From Ophioceras dolichostomum (lineage: Eukaryota; Ascomycota; Sordariomycetes; Magnaporthales; Ophioceraceae), in assembly GCA_003049485.1 (NCBI GenBank), contig PYST01000244.1, forward strand, positions 1 to 59,569: a stretch of 59,569 nt of DNA, written 5' to 3'. This document shows positions 24,239 to 37,100 of the stretch, in pieces. The position numbers and the translations under genes were made by a program. Below the pieces are notes generated by a model. It worked only from the letters and a program-made list of their open reading frames with translations. It did no database searches and had not been told where the DNA came from. Numbering within the stretch: position 1 is the stretch's first letter; every line of letters begins with the position of its first letter.

Positions 24239-25608
24239 GTGAGTTCCCCATAAACACGCAAAGTCCAATATGCCGGGTCTCCTTGGCGACATGCAGGCTG
24301 ATGATGTGAGCGTGTCTGTTGGCATGCGCTGCTAGGCTTTGGGGCTCGGAGGTAGGCAGACTGGGCCTAGGGGCAGGCCGGTAACATCGGCAGTCTACCG
24401 TGGGTACCCGGCCCACTAGAAGCACCGAAGCTCGGAGCACTTGGGGCGACTCGGGGCATCCTCAGCCTGATCGTCAGAGCTGGGAACCGTTCGTGCTTGT
24501 GGCATTCGGGATGTAACATCTGGCGTCGGGAGTCTGTGGGTGCATTGTGCATTCAGGGATAGAGCTTTGTGGGATGGATCAGAAGGTCCCTTGTCTCGAA
24601 GAGCTTGCGTCGTCGGGATAGTGGGTGAGTGGGTGGGAAGTTGTCGGTTGTAGGCTTGAAGGTCGACGGAAGAGGCTGTTATGTGGTTAGAATTTTTGGT
24701 TATGTGTAGTATGTACCAAGGTCTATTGCCTTTGCGGATTGTCCCACTGGCCGTCATCCATTATCATGTTGATCGTCGTTGGAATATTCTATCTATTTTT
24801 GGTTTCAAAGCCGGTCGTTGTGGAAATCACCCGTCGTCCAGAAATCAGGGGCCTTCCTCCAACGGCAGCAGGGGTCATTCGAGTAAACCTAACTCGGGGG
24901 GGAATGCATCCATCCTCGGCCAGATTTGTCTCGGGGTGGAGGAACCAGCCCGCCATGACCTTGGGGATCAAACTAACAGGAGCTGAGGATATTCCGTGCA
25001 AGTCTGTTAACGATGGCGATCACAGTTACTGTTGCGGGATGTGGGATTGATCTGTCTGGCTGCCGTGATAACCACAAGGTATCATCAGGCTGGCCAGTGT
25101 CCCCGCGACGCACGTGCCTCGTATGACCCGCCCAAATGGATCAACGGTCTTTTCCACCAAAGCAATTGATTGACGGCTTGCGACCGGAGCCTCAAGCGTC
25201 ACGCACAACAATGACCCTCCTTCCTCCAGCTATTTCTGCGATTTCGCGATTATCTTTGGTTATTCCTGGATTTTTTTGGTGCTCCCTCAGCGGGTTTTGG
25301 TTTGTGTCCTGTTGTGTCTATTCTGCTGTGCATCGCAGCTTCTCAATCAAATTTTAATTCCGCCGAACAGCGCGTTCTGAGTTCACGTCGCGCGCTCGTA
25401 GCCCTGCCTACGGCTGCCTGCATTTGCCTCCGTGACTCCTTGCACCCATTCCGTCCCGGGATCACGGCCTCCTGCGAAACCCTCAAGCTCTCTCAGTCCT
25501 CTCTGGCATCTTCTTCTCATTCTTCGCACTCCCATGTCCTCTCCTCGACGAATAGACGGCAACTAGTGCCTCCTCGTATGGATCGTCCGAGGGACGAACG
25601 CACCCGGA

Positions 25609-25917
25609 ATGTTGTCGCACCTCCGCTTCCATCGACGCGCTCCTTCGAACCCGACATCTCCCTTACCAGACCAGCTGAGTCAGTGGGAATCCGCGCCGGT
25701 ACACGAGCATCCGCAGACCACCCAAGATGTCAACCCTCTCCCTGACATGCGCCCGCGCGAATCCAATGCCACGAACACTCCGCCCATGCTACCGCCGATA
25801 ACGCGAGTCACATCCGAGCCTGACTACTCCTCCGCATCAGCCTTCGAGAGAAACGTGGCGATCGATCAGCAACAGCAGCAGCAGCAGGGGCAACCGCAGC
25901 CGCAACAACACCAACAT

Positions 25918-25955
<38 letters not shown>

Positions 25956-28900
25956 TCCGAACCAGTGGCAACAGCCCCAGCCCCAGCAGCAACCACAGCG
26001 ACCACTCGCCAGCGAACCTCGAGACTCGAAGTCTCCCCCTGCTCCGAGGCCTCCCATTGCCTACGGCGAACGAGACTCGAGCGGCTTCATCGGAGGTGTC
26101 GCCCTGGAGAACTACCGGCGCGGCTTGCAGAATGGAGCAGCCCACTCAGGATCGGGATCGGGACTGGGTCTTGGTCTGGGACCGGGGATGGGAGGAGGAC
26201 ATGAGGCGGCCCCGCTATCAGTACCAGCAGCGACAGCATCGGGAGGTGGAGGTGGTGCGTTGCCCGGGACCGCGATCGTGAGGTCAAAACCGCCGCCGCC
26301 GCCGATCAACACCGGCCTCTTTGATCGACCGCCGCCAGTACCATACAAGCAAACAAAAGCCTCGTCCTTTGTTGCGCCGACTGATCTCCAGACCGCGCCC
26401 GCCGCCGCTACGGGAAAGCGTCCAGCCGGAACGAGACTCGCGACAGAGCCGCCCGCTTTCTCGCAGATGCAAAGCCCGCCGGATACACAAAAAGCCAAAA
26501 AGGGCCTTCCTTTCCTCAAAAACCCGATGTCGACCCTGCTCGCAAGGAGGAAGGGGGTGCAAAACCCCCCGGAGCGGACACCCCAGCCACAACCTTCCTT
26601 CTCCGTCGAGACGATGTACGACCCGAGCATTAGAGGCACCAAGGTGCATGACTTCAGCGCGCCACGGACGAGACGTGTCATCACGACAGATCCGCCACCC
26701 GCGCAAGCCAACATAAACACGATTCCAGCGACTGCTCCCAGCGGCAGGGAAAGAGAACAACACCGGACACCCGCGCAGCATCCGCTGGTGGTTCCGCAGA
26801 GGGAATCGCGAGATGCCGCAGCACCTGTGCTGTTCCAGAACCCTACCCCTGGTCCGATGCCGACGCCGATGCCAGCGACGATGGCACCAATGACAACACA
26901 GGCGCCCGTCTCTGTCCCACCACAACCGCGGCCTGGCAGTAACGACAGCCAACAACGCTCCATGTCATTCGCAGAGCGGCAAAGGAGGATCTCCCTGGAG
27001 CGCAAACCTCTTCCAGAAGACCATCGGCTGATGATCTCTCCCCAATTTGTCCCGCCCGTTCCCCCCAAAGATTCCGCTCCCAAGGACGCGAACTCGGACA
27101 CGGAAACGGCTTCCACCACACCAGCAGGCTCGACCAGGACGGCGTCGACAAAATCAAGGATAACATCCATGGACCAGGCCTCCCTCTTGGCTCGGTCCAA
27201 CCCATCCTTGAGGGCGAGCATGTCCCGGAACGTGTCTCTGTCTGGGATGTCCACCAAGTCCGGGGTAATGTCGGCGATACCACGACACATGAAGAGCACC
27301 TCCTCCCGGTTCAGCTTCGATATGATCGGCGCGGCCAAGCAGGAGAAGCTGCTCGAGGAAAGGCATCGGCAACGGGCTGCCCTAGAGAAGCAGACCGAGC
27401 CAGGCACTGCCGGACGCGACTCCCGGTACGATGACCTAGACGACTTCGACTACGACGCGATGATGGACGACGGCGGCTTGGAAGAACGGATACCTGGGGT
27501 CAACGCCGATGCCGAGGATGACGACTTCTACTATGGACAAGAGGAAGAGATCCCTATGGTCGGCGACGATGACTATGGGGATGAGGAGGGCTTTGAGGAA
27601 GCGGCCGCAGAGGACGACCCTGACAACGACCAAGAGAACTTCTCTGGCTTTGTCTTCCAGCGCTCCAACCCAGCGTCATCTCTGACAAGCCCACGAACTC
27701 CCGGGGATCTTCTAACGCCTCGCGACGACGCTGGAAGAGTGATTGGATTCGCCATGACCAAGGACACATCCACCCCAGATATGGGCCAGCTGTCGCAGCC
27801 GTCGCCGATCCATGTCGCCCCGGAGCCTGACCCGGTGGTAGACACAAGCCTGCCAGTAGCTGGTTTGGGCATCGACACTGCTTTGCACTTGCACCCGCAG
27901 CGTGATGCCCTACCACAACGCCAATCTGTCCCAAGACAGGACGAACTCTACTACGATGGCGGGCTGAACGATGAGTTTGCTGCGGATGAGTTAGACTTGG
28001 GCAGAGGCGGCGCAGACGAGAGCGAAGGAGACGGCATGCCGTTCGACGAGTCCATCTTCGACGCCGACGACACAGATCAGTACGGCCGACCGATCCCCGG
28101 TGCTTTTGCGGAAGCGCAGGCACGTCGGGCTGCTGAGAGACGCGAGGCGGCCAAGCGCGAGTCGGACTTGACGTCGCGACTGTCGGCCCAGTCGATGCTC
28201 TCGCAGTCGACGGCCCACACGTCCATCTCGATCGGTGCCAGAGGACCTACTCCGGCCGAGCATCAGACCGAGGCACCGGCTCAGAAGGACTCGGGAGAGG
28301 CAGAGGCCGCGAGCGGAAGGGAACATGGGGGTATCCGTAGGAGCGTGGACGGCCTCGAGGACGCCGCAGACAACGAAAGCCTCGCTACAACCACAGCCTC
28401 GACAATAACAGCCAGAGCCCCCGATGAGCTGTCTGGCGAGAACCTCCAACGGCTCTCCGGCGAGATCGAGAAGCTGATGCACATGTCATCACAAGACATC
28501 CTCTACCAGGCGGCCCTCGCCAAAGCCACTCACATGGCCGCCGCCTCAGGCAAGTTCCGCCGGAACTCCTCTCCGCCCCCGGCCCCGGCCGACCTAGTCA
28601 TCACCTCGCCCACCACGGCGTCCGACCCCCCACTCAGCAGCCGCTCGGTGCCTCACGGAGCAGCTGCGGACCCATCATCTTCGTCGAATCCCCTCGAAGA
28701 TTACGAAAACGACGACGACAACTACTTCTACGACGACGGGCCCTTCACGCAGACGATAGAAGACGACTACGACTACGACCCGGACTACGACGGCATCGTG
28801 GCCGAGGCGAACGCGTCCGCGCTCGCCAACGATTCGGATGGGTTCTACGGCCAGGAGTTCGGCTTCTACGCCGGCTCGTCCCTGCCCAGCGGCGCTGCCA

Positions 28901-30213
28901 ACGGCCACCACCACCACGGAAACGGGTCCTCGTCTTCGCACAACGGTGGCTACAGCGGTGGCGGTAGCAGCGGCAGCGGTGGCGGCAGCGCGGCACTCAG
29001 CGCACAGAACCTCTTCGAATACTCCAGCGGCGGCTACTTCGGACCCTCGGGCGGGCTTATCGGCCGGAGCATGAGCGGACGCGGCGTCGTGTCGCGCGAG
29101 CCGAACTTGACGCCCATCACCGAGCGGTCCGAGTACTCGAACCGCAACTCCATTATGTCGCTCGGCCTGCCGTCCGCCACGTTCGGCGGCCTGCCTGGCG
29201 ATCGTGGTAGTGGAGCCCTGCAGAGCCCCGGCCTCGCGCAGCTGGCGATGATGGCGGACGATGGCGATATGACGCTTTCGGCGCTGATGCGGCTCCGTTC
29301 CAAGGCGTGGGGCGGGTCTCAGGCTAGCTTGATCAGCTCCAGTCGCGAGGGCAGTCCGAGGTCCGATCTTGCTGCTATCGGTGGTGGCGTCGAGGGTTCA
29401 GGTGCCAGTGGTGGTGCTGGTGGTGCTCCTGCTGCTAGCGGACCGCCTGCGTCGCCTTGGATGATCCCGCCTTTCATCGGTGGCGGCCATCATACGCGGA
29501 AGGGCTCGGCGTTCTCGGTGCTGAGTCGGGATTCGGATGCGGGGAGCGGCGCGGCTAGCCCAACTCTGACGATGAACATGACGTTCCCGTCGTCGATGGG
29601 GGGACCGAGCCCGAGCGCCTTGCCGCCGTCCTTCGCGGCCAGTGCGGCCGTGTTGTCACCTCCGCCCCCTACGGCGGGTTCGTCGAGCAGCAACCTCAAC
29701 CTCAACCAGTCGATGGCGGTGCTGTCGCCTTCACCTTCCCCGTTGCCTCTTGCTATTATTCCATCGCCGTGCTCCCCCGTGCCTGAGGATAATACCCCGA
29801 CGGATACGACCAACCGAGGCACTGTAGACACGTCTGGGTCGGGCGCGGGTGCTGCTTGGATGTCGAGGAGCAGGAGCGAGGAGGCGGCGGCTGGGCTGTA
29901 CAGCGCCGGGGGAAATAACATAGGTGCGTTCAAGGCTAACGCCACGGTAGCCGTCGATGGCGGCACGCCATTTCAAGCCCCGCCACAGCCGCCGCAACCT
30001 GTCGCCTCTCCACCCCCGCCTCCCGTACCGCCCATGTCATCAAGGCGTCCTGGTATGGGACACCGCAAGAGGGGCTCGTCTGGCAGCATTTCCTACGTCC
30101 GGGAGGAGGGGGAAGAGGGCGGCGAGGCGAGATGGGTAGTCGAGCGGCGGCGGCCAGTGGAAGGAGGCGAGGTCTTTCTGGATCGGGAGGTTGTCGAGGG
30201 TAGGAGGATCTGA
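25609..30213 (+). CDS. Large conserved fungal protein of unknown function
   Basis: A frame of about 1530 codons encoding a low-complexity, probably largely disordered protein conserved across filamentous ascomycetes and without known function. Landmarks: a CAG/CAA-encoded poly-Gln region (25868-25990); a Pro-rich part; the conserved helix SSRFSFDMIGAAKQEKLLEE followed by ERHRQR; acidic DDLDDFDYDAMMDDGGLEER; DPDNDQENFSGFVFQRSNP; YGRPIPGAFAEAQARR; EANASALANDSDGFYGQEFG; REPNLTPITERSEYSNRNS; LRSKAWGGSQASL; and a conserved end, RWVVERRRP to REVVEGRRI. The family name is not known to me. The ATG at 25609 opens the frame, but genuine homologous sequence probably starts near 25670 by splicing from the small exon at 24178. 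The frame has no stop or intron signal after that. Confidence 0.85.
25868..25990 (+). repeat. Coding CAG/CAA trinucleotide tract (poly-Gln)
   Basis: Interrupted CAG/CAA repeats encode two Gln-rich blocks split by Pro and His codons within the large conserved protein. The longest block is about eleven Gln codons. Likely length-polymorphic. Confidence 0.85.
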
Positions 30214-31190
30214 TGATGTGAATTTTTCCTGTGCGTGTCTTGCACAAACTGGAGGGGCGGAAGCAATGTGCCAAAGCATCATTAGGCAACGGCCGCGGCC
30301 TGCCTTATTGCTCTCAGGGTGGGCTAGGAAGGAGCAATTTATTGTCGTCTTGCTACGGGCGGCTCATCGTGGGCGGCAGATCATTCATCAACTTCCTCAC
30401 GGGTATATGAATGAAAACCGACCTATTATCAGCAGCAGCTGTTAATGTACTTGCGATAGACCACTTGGTATAGTGTTCTGGGATACTGTGGCATACGAAG
30501 GTTTACCTTGGCAGGGCGATGCTGCACTGTAGAAATAGCCGACGGAGATGGATAGATCGGTGCAGGTATATATCACAGAAGGCTACAACCCTTGCTGAAC
30601 CGTATTGAACAATTCTATACCGACCTACCTATGTACATTTCCGGATCAACCAGACTGTCCGCTTCCCCTCACCTGCACGACCTTGGGTTCGGGTGATGTT
30701 GGCGAATTCCGACCGCCGAGCTCCTACAGCGCCCGCCGCTGGTTCACTGCAGGAGATGTTGCGAGGCATGTTGCTCCCCACGATGGCGCAAAAGCAGGAC
30801 ATGATTCCTAACCCAACACAGAGGTCCCCACAGCCTCGAATCGCAGAGAAAATATTCCGCATGGGTTCGACAATTAATTCATAGCTGGTATTCTATGTTT
30901 ACCATTACCTGCGACTCGTTTGCTGGACTGCACGAATTTGGGAAATTACAAAGCAAACATCGGGAACCTCGGCATCCTCCCAGGTTGGGCAAAAACCCAT
31001 CACGCTATCGAAAGTTTGCCAAAGACTAGAAGATGTTGGTTTATAGAAAGACAGCTGCCACAGTATTTTTTTTGTTTTCTTTTTTTTTTTTAAAGGTCAA
31101 TCCCCTAACTTTCCCTCCGTTGTTGTAAACATCAATCCGTCGTCTAAAACCGCCGGTTACCACACCGCCAATAGCCACATCATCATCAAA
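30214..31190. other. Intergenic, oligo-T rich
   Basis: No supported gene. T-runs at about 31065-31092 immediately precede the start of the reductase relic at 31191 and are probably part of its former promoter. Confidence 0.4.
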
Positions 31191-32414
31191 ATGTCACAAA
31201 TGACGCGGAACAAAACCTTCGTTTACAGGTCCACCCCCGTCGGCGACCCAAAACCAGGGCAAGATCTAGTCGTCGAGGACCGTCCTATCGACCTGACCCA
31301 ACCCCCTCCCTCAAACGCCGTGCTTGTGCAGGTGCTATACATCTCCTACGACCCGTACCAGCGCGCGCGCATGCGTGACCCGTCCATCAAGTCCTACGCG
31401 CCGGCCTACGCCCTCGACAGCGCGATCAATAACGCGGCCGTCGTGCGCGTCCTGGCGTCCTCGCACCCCCACTTCGCGGCTGGGGATGTAGCGCGCGTAC
31501 CGCTGTGCGACGTGGCCGAGTATGCTGTCGTGCCTGGCTCTGTGTTGGATCAGCTCGACGCCTTCAAGATCGACACTTCCTCCCAAAATGTGTAGTTGGG
31601 CCAGTTCTTAGGCGTCTTGGGAATGCCCGGCCTGACAGCGTACACGGGACTATACCAGATCGGAAAACCAAAGAAGGGAGAGACCATCTTCGTGAGCAGC
31701 AGCGCGGGGGCTGTGGGGTCGCTCGTAGGCCAGCTTGCGAAGAAGGAAAGGCTCAGAGTGATCGGGAGCTGCGGCAGCGACGAGAAGGTTGACTTCGTGG
31801 TCAAGGACCTCGGGTTTGACGCTGCGTTCAACTATAAGATGGAGACACCCGCTGCGGCGCTGGATAGGCTCGCGCCGGAGGGGGTAGATATTTACTTCGA
31901 AAATGTTGGAGGGGACCACTTCGAGGCGGCGCTGGAGAGGGTGAATGTGCGTGGGAGGATCCCCGTTTGTGGGATGGTGAGTGACTGCCTACCTTTCATT
32001 TTGGCTTACAACTTCTTTGGAGACTGACGATGATGATAATGGCGGAGCCGATGCTGGCTTTTTCCCCTGCGCTTTTGGTCGGGTTGAGCGGCAAATGTTA
32101 GCTAACCCTGTGTTTGTTCCCCCTGCAGATTTCGAACTACAACAACTTCAGCAGTGGCAATGCCCAGTTTGGTGCGCTTAAGAACCCCATGCTGCCGATC
32201 ACCAGGCAGCTAACCCTCCACGGGTTCCCTCGTCTCCAGTCTCAGGTCTCAATATTTCAAGCAGCACTAGGAGGTGGTCTCGAAAGGCCTGGCGGACGGG
32301 AGCTTGAAGGGGAGGCTGGACGTCACGAACGGCATCGACAACGCCGCTGAGGGCTTCGTCGCGATGCTGAAAGGAGGCAATGTAGGAAAGGCAGTTTTGA
32401 AGATCAGCGACTGA
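31191..32414 (+). pseudogene. MDR-type NADP-dependent alkenal/leukotriene reductase, broken
   Basis: This belongs to the medium-chain reductase branch that includes leukotriene B4 12-hydroxydehydrogenases and plant alkenal reductases. The N-terminal half shows VLYISYDPYQRARM. The nucleotide-binding half shows FLGVLGMPGLTAYTGLYQIG, IFVSSSAGAVGSLVGQLAK, SCGSDEK and GVDIYFENVGGDHFEAAL. The end shows GLADGSLKGRLDV and AEGFVAMLKGGNVGKAVLKI. An intron at 31977-32128 (GTGAGT..CAG) is clean. An in-frame TAG at 31593 interrupts the frame just before the FLG block. A second lesion between TLHGF (about 32226) and EVVSKGLADG (32271) changes frame and seems to lack about ten residues. An intron of 66 bp (31530-31595) could hide the TAG but would remove conserved sequence, and the second break remains. 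Recently inactivated. Confidence 0.75.
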
Positions 32415-33177
32415 CTGAGGCGTTATGACGGGAGAATTGGGAGGATCTGGATGCTAGCTGTTCATAGTTTATGGGTCTATGATGAAGGGAGGACTCGGAG
32501 TTAAATGTTGTTTCTGGGAAGAGGCATCAATATCAACGCATTCTTCAAACTACTTCCTTGCTTGGTCGATTGGGACTCGTCAAGCCCTTGCGCTGAGTTC
32601 CTGTGCTTCCTTACTGATGATGACTCTAAATGGAGTGGTTGTTGGTGGATTTGAGGTTCTCACTGCGTCTAAGGGTGGTCCACAGTGGGTGAGGGATGAT
32701 GGAGGAGTGCTATCGGACGCGATGGTGAGTGTATCTGATGCGGCCTCCATGATCGATCGGTTGAAGACCGAGGGAAGACGACGAATCTCGCACCCCTGCA
32801 ACGGTACGCGTGATGAGCATTACTAAAACAAGCCCTGTGCGGCTGTCTGTGATGATCTCTGATGACTGGAAGTGATCAATTTGGGGAGTTCTGGTGCGTG
32901 TATCAATGGGTGCCAAGAGCGCTGTAATGACTGGAGATTCGAGGTTGACGGTATGTGTCGAGCAATAACTGATGGTTCGCTTCGATCCACCGCTTCCACC
33001 AAGCGACACGGGACTGTAGGCGACAAACAGATAAAAAAAAAAAAAAAAGAGCAAAGCTCTCGGCGCAACAAAAGCAAGAAACGCGTGCTCTAGAATCACA
33101 GATCGCTCAAGAGCTTCAGCGGGGCAACAAGACCGAGCGGTCGACTGGAGAACGCCAACAGGGAGGAGGGAGCAGCA
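32415..33177. other. Intergenic, no gene seen
   Basis: No supported gene. A 16-bp A-run occurs near 33033-33048. Confidence 0.4.
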
Positions 33178-33474
33178 TTATTTGTTGCAGCCCCAGTTGA
33201 TTCCACAGCAGCGGCCACTCCAGCCGATGTGAAAGCCTCCGCCGCGCATCGAAATCGGCTCGTTCTCAGATGCCTCGGGGCGGGGCTCGGCGCGCTGCGA
33301 GTCACGGTCAGTACTACTACTACGAAGACCGCGGCGTAATAGTGGACGGAAGCTCACAGGTTGCTCATCAACCACGATCTTCGACGTCGCCGCTGTGGAA
33401 GCTGGTGGGACTTGGGTCCGCATCTGGACCGCCGTCATCGGCTCCTGCGGGGCGGGTGCTCTGGTTGTGGGCAT
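33178..33474 (-). CDS. Possible small Gly/Cys-tailed protein
   Basis: A short minus-strand frame of up to 98 codons ends in a striking tail, SMRGGGFHIGWSGRCCGINW then GCNK. It is preceded by a Pro/Ser/Arg-rich segment. Gly-Gly plus paired-Cys tails of this kind occur in small uncharacterised fungal proteins. The frame is open for only about 20 codons upstream of the ATG at 33474, so an upstream exon is possible. The function is not recognised and the call is tentative. Confidence 0.35.
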   Translation of the reverse strand: MPTTRAPAPQEPMTAVQMRTQVPPASTAATSKIVVDEQPVSFRPLLRRGLRSSSTDRDSQRAEPRPEASENEPISMRGGGFHIGWSGRCCGINWGCNK

Positions 33475-34184
33475 CGCGATGTCGGCGATAAGGGTCGTTT
33501 GCGGGTTGTCCTGGAGGAAAGGGATGTGGTTTCCACGATGCGCAGGTCAAAAATCGTTTGGACGACGGTTGGGTTCTTCTCGTGTTTTTGTACTCCGCGC
33601 AATTAGGAGAGGTGTCAATTACTTGGAAGGGAAAAAGAGAAGTTTCGGGGAAAGGACGCGAGAGGCCTCATCGACGAGTTCAGCTTCAATGGGACTAGGT
33701 GAAATGTGGGATGTGGCTGGCTGAAGCGGCCAGGGGTAACACTCGTCGAATCAGAGTTGCAGCTGCCGGCACCCGTCACGATGTGTCACGATGTGTGCCA
33801 ATCTAACCGTTCTTGATAGCGCCGCCGCGACCGTTTCCGGAACGTCGAGATTCTTGACGGCGTCTAACACGGCGCGAGAGCTTATTTCGACGTCTTTCTT
33901 CTAGCCAGAATGTAACTTCTTCAAATCCCCCTGTCCGAATGTGAAGACGCAGTCTCTGCAAGCAAGCGCGACCAGATGCGTAGAGGATCGCGTGTCGCGA
34001 CGTGCCGCCGCTGTTTACCGCTCAATTCCGAATGGAGTATACGCTGAGAAGATGATTCTCGATTCGACGGCCGCCCAACGTTAATGCCCATTGTCCTCTC
34101 CCCTACGAACGCCCATAGACGGGAACAGGAAGTCGACTTTGTCTTCTGCTCGCTCGTCTCGTCTGCTTGTTGCCACATCCGCCA
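33475..34184. other. Intergenic, no gene seen
   Basis: No supported coding region, RNA gene or repeat. A short direct duplication GTCACGATGTGT lies near 33776-33799. Confidence 0.4.
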
Positions 34185-37100
34185 TCACACGATGTCCACT
34201 ACATGTCTCCCATTCTCGAACGCCATGCACGGCAACCCGCCTCCGTCGTCGCCATGACCGTCAGCCTCGCCTAAAATACGGGCCCACGCTCTCTCGAAAC
34301 CTCTTAGTAACGGACTCGACAGGTACACGGTGTCCTGCACGACTCCCCACCTCCGAAAGACGCCCGCCGCCGGATCCACCACTTCCAATAACAACATGCT
34401 GGCCTCAACGGCCGGATGGCCCAAGTCCTTAACGTCGGTCGATCTAATGGGAAGCCCGAACAGCTCGAGTGCAACGCCATCGCGTCCTTCTCCTCTCCCG
34501 CCAAACACCTCATCCAACGGCCCGGCGTCCGGATAAACGGCCGGCCGCACCACCCTACTTGCGTCGTCGACGTAGCTCACGTCCTCCCCGTCGACCCTCA
34601 CCCTCAGCGGATACCTGTACGAAGAGGGCGACCCTACCCCATCCGTCCGGCCCTGGTGCCCCCTCACGACCTCCACGCGCCTCAGCGCCCCCCTCATCCT
34701 TATATACCCCCCCTCCACCGCCGCAGTGTGATCATCAGTCACGTACCGCAGCACCACGTCCTCCACGCTTGCCAGCAGGCCCTCCATGAGCGGCGCGCCG
34801 TAGTCGACGGGATGCTCCACCGACGCCCACGAGAAGCTCGGCGCGCGGTAGTGCTTCGGTCTGCGTGGCGGCGCGTCTCTCTCTACCTCGTCCGTAAGCC
34901 CGCCCTCGCCCTCGCCGGGCGCCCACTGCGTCGTCCATAGCAGATCGCTCTCGAGACTGCCGCGCCACAAGCCCGCTACATACTCGTCGTCCAGCAGCAC
35001 GGCCATGCGCTTCGCCAGCGCCGACAGCGCGATGAACACGTCTCCCGAATTCGACAGCGCCGCGTCTGTGTAGGCGTGGACGATGCGCGCCCAGACGAGG
35101 TACTTCCTCTGTTCGTGACGGATTTCGAGGCCGGAGCGGGAGTGTGTGACCATGCCATCGCTTCTCTCGTCGTCGCTATAAGCAACCGCCGCAGCGGTCG
35201 TCCACGACTCCGGATCGAGGATCTTCTTGAACCTGAGGCTGTCGTCGTAGATGGAGTTGCGCAGGCTCCAGGGAAGGCCGCGCGGGAACACCTCCATGGC
35301 GTCCTTCTCGCTGCACTCCCATGAGATCTGTTCTCTGCCGAAGTACAGCACGCGGGGGGAAAGGAGGCGCTCTTGGAGGACCCAGCCGCGGCGGTTGAGT
35401 GGGGCGGCGACGATTTGGTCCCATATTAGGCTGTCGTAGAGGATGTATGGACATGGTGATTGTGGCGATGATGATGATAGTGAAGAGGGCCCTGATGATG
35501 AGAAGCCGCCGTTGATGTCGTTACTGTCGCTGTCGCGGCTGCTGTTGCCATCCCCATCTCCGTCTCGTCGTCGGGATCCCGGAACGGATTCGTTCGGCGG
35601 CAGCAGCGGCAAGTACACGGTAGCAGGCAGGATGCCTCGGCTCGACTGGCTGTTGTCGTCGCCGCCGCCGCCCCTCGCCGCGAATAGCGAGTCGGAGCTG
35701 TCGAGCGCGTCGGCGGCCGCGATGTTACACTTCGAGAAGAAGTAGACCTTGTGCATCAGCGACGACTCACGCTGCCAGTCGGCCAGGCTCGCCCCGCTGC
35801 TCTCCTCGCGGTCCTGGAAGATGCAGAGCGCGTCGATCCAGATGTACCGCACCGATAGCTGCCTCGCGACGGCGATGGCGTCCTGAAACAGGCGCGGGAG
35901 GGACAGCAGGGGCACCCCTGTGGTCAAGAGAGGGTAGGTCTTGCGGGTGAGTTGCAGGGGTCTCATGTCGCCCCAGCGGTAGCTGAGCGTCATGTAGGGA
36001 CGAGGTTGCTCCCAGTAGTCGTTGTGGTTGTTGCGGACGTTGTGGTAGCCGTGATAGCTATGGTGGTGGCCGCCCGATCCATGCACCAAGACCGAGCCTG
36101 AGCCTACGTCGGCGTTCGAAAGAGGGATATCTCTGGATTCCTTTCGTAAGTCACGGGGAGGGACAATTCCTTCCCCTGGCTCGACTTCTCCTAGATAGGC
36201 AACTCCTCGGCCAACTCGTCCTGAGATGGATGGTATCAGTAGTTCTGGCTCGGCGAGTTCTGGTTCGACCAGACGCACAGTGTGTGATGGCAACCCTAGC
36301 GGCCCGCTGTCGATGAGGCGGGTCGGCATCCAGCCCTTTTCCTTATCTCTGTCCCTATCCCCATGCCTATGCCTATCCCTGTTCCCGGTATCATCTCCTT
36401 TTCCTGCTCCTTCCCGGGCCGCCGGGATCCGCTGCTGGTGCTGGGCGCAGCAGCGGGGGTGCTTGGTCGTGCACTCGGCCAACCATTCCTTTGCCTGGCC
36501 CAGACTTGCTTCCGAGTATGTGCTGGCTGAAAGATTGTCCACCACCTGCGTATTGTTTTTCCTCGTCCCTTCATGTTTGTTTGATGACAAGGTGTTACCG
36601 TCCGGAGTTTGTCGGCGTTAGTTGGTGGGTTCCCTCGCTTCATTTTGCCTTTATGGGGTGAGGATGTCTCTCTCGGCTGATGAAGATGCCATGGAGGGGA
36701 CGGTCCTGATGATGATGTTGATGATATTGGGATGGGGCCATGGGTGCGTGGAGGCATCGAAGCAGGTTCGTCGAGTCGCAGGATTGGGAGAATGTAAGAA
36801 ATTGACAATGTGCTTACCGTTCAAAGGCTCGACGCAGAAATGTTCTCTGGGGACTTGCAGACCGATCGAACCATCATTATCCTCGAATTTCTCAATAACC
36901 TCATTCGTCTGGTCCTCAAGCTCGTCCTCGATTCCCGCGGCGGCCCGTGTGCTCCGTCCGTGTCCCCTCCCCAACCCCTGCCCCTGCCTCAGCCCCTCAT
37001 CATCACCCTGAAGTTCAGAGAGTTCAGATAGGGCTGATGATCCAAGCGTCAGGCGGAAGGAGAAGCAGTCCGGGTATGACAGACTGACGCTGAAGCTGTA

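Noticed and set aside
26112..27407. Long minus-strand frame within the large conserved gene
   Set aside because: It is an antisense shadow. The plus strand carries conserved family blocks throughout.
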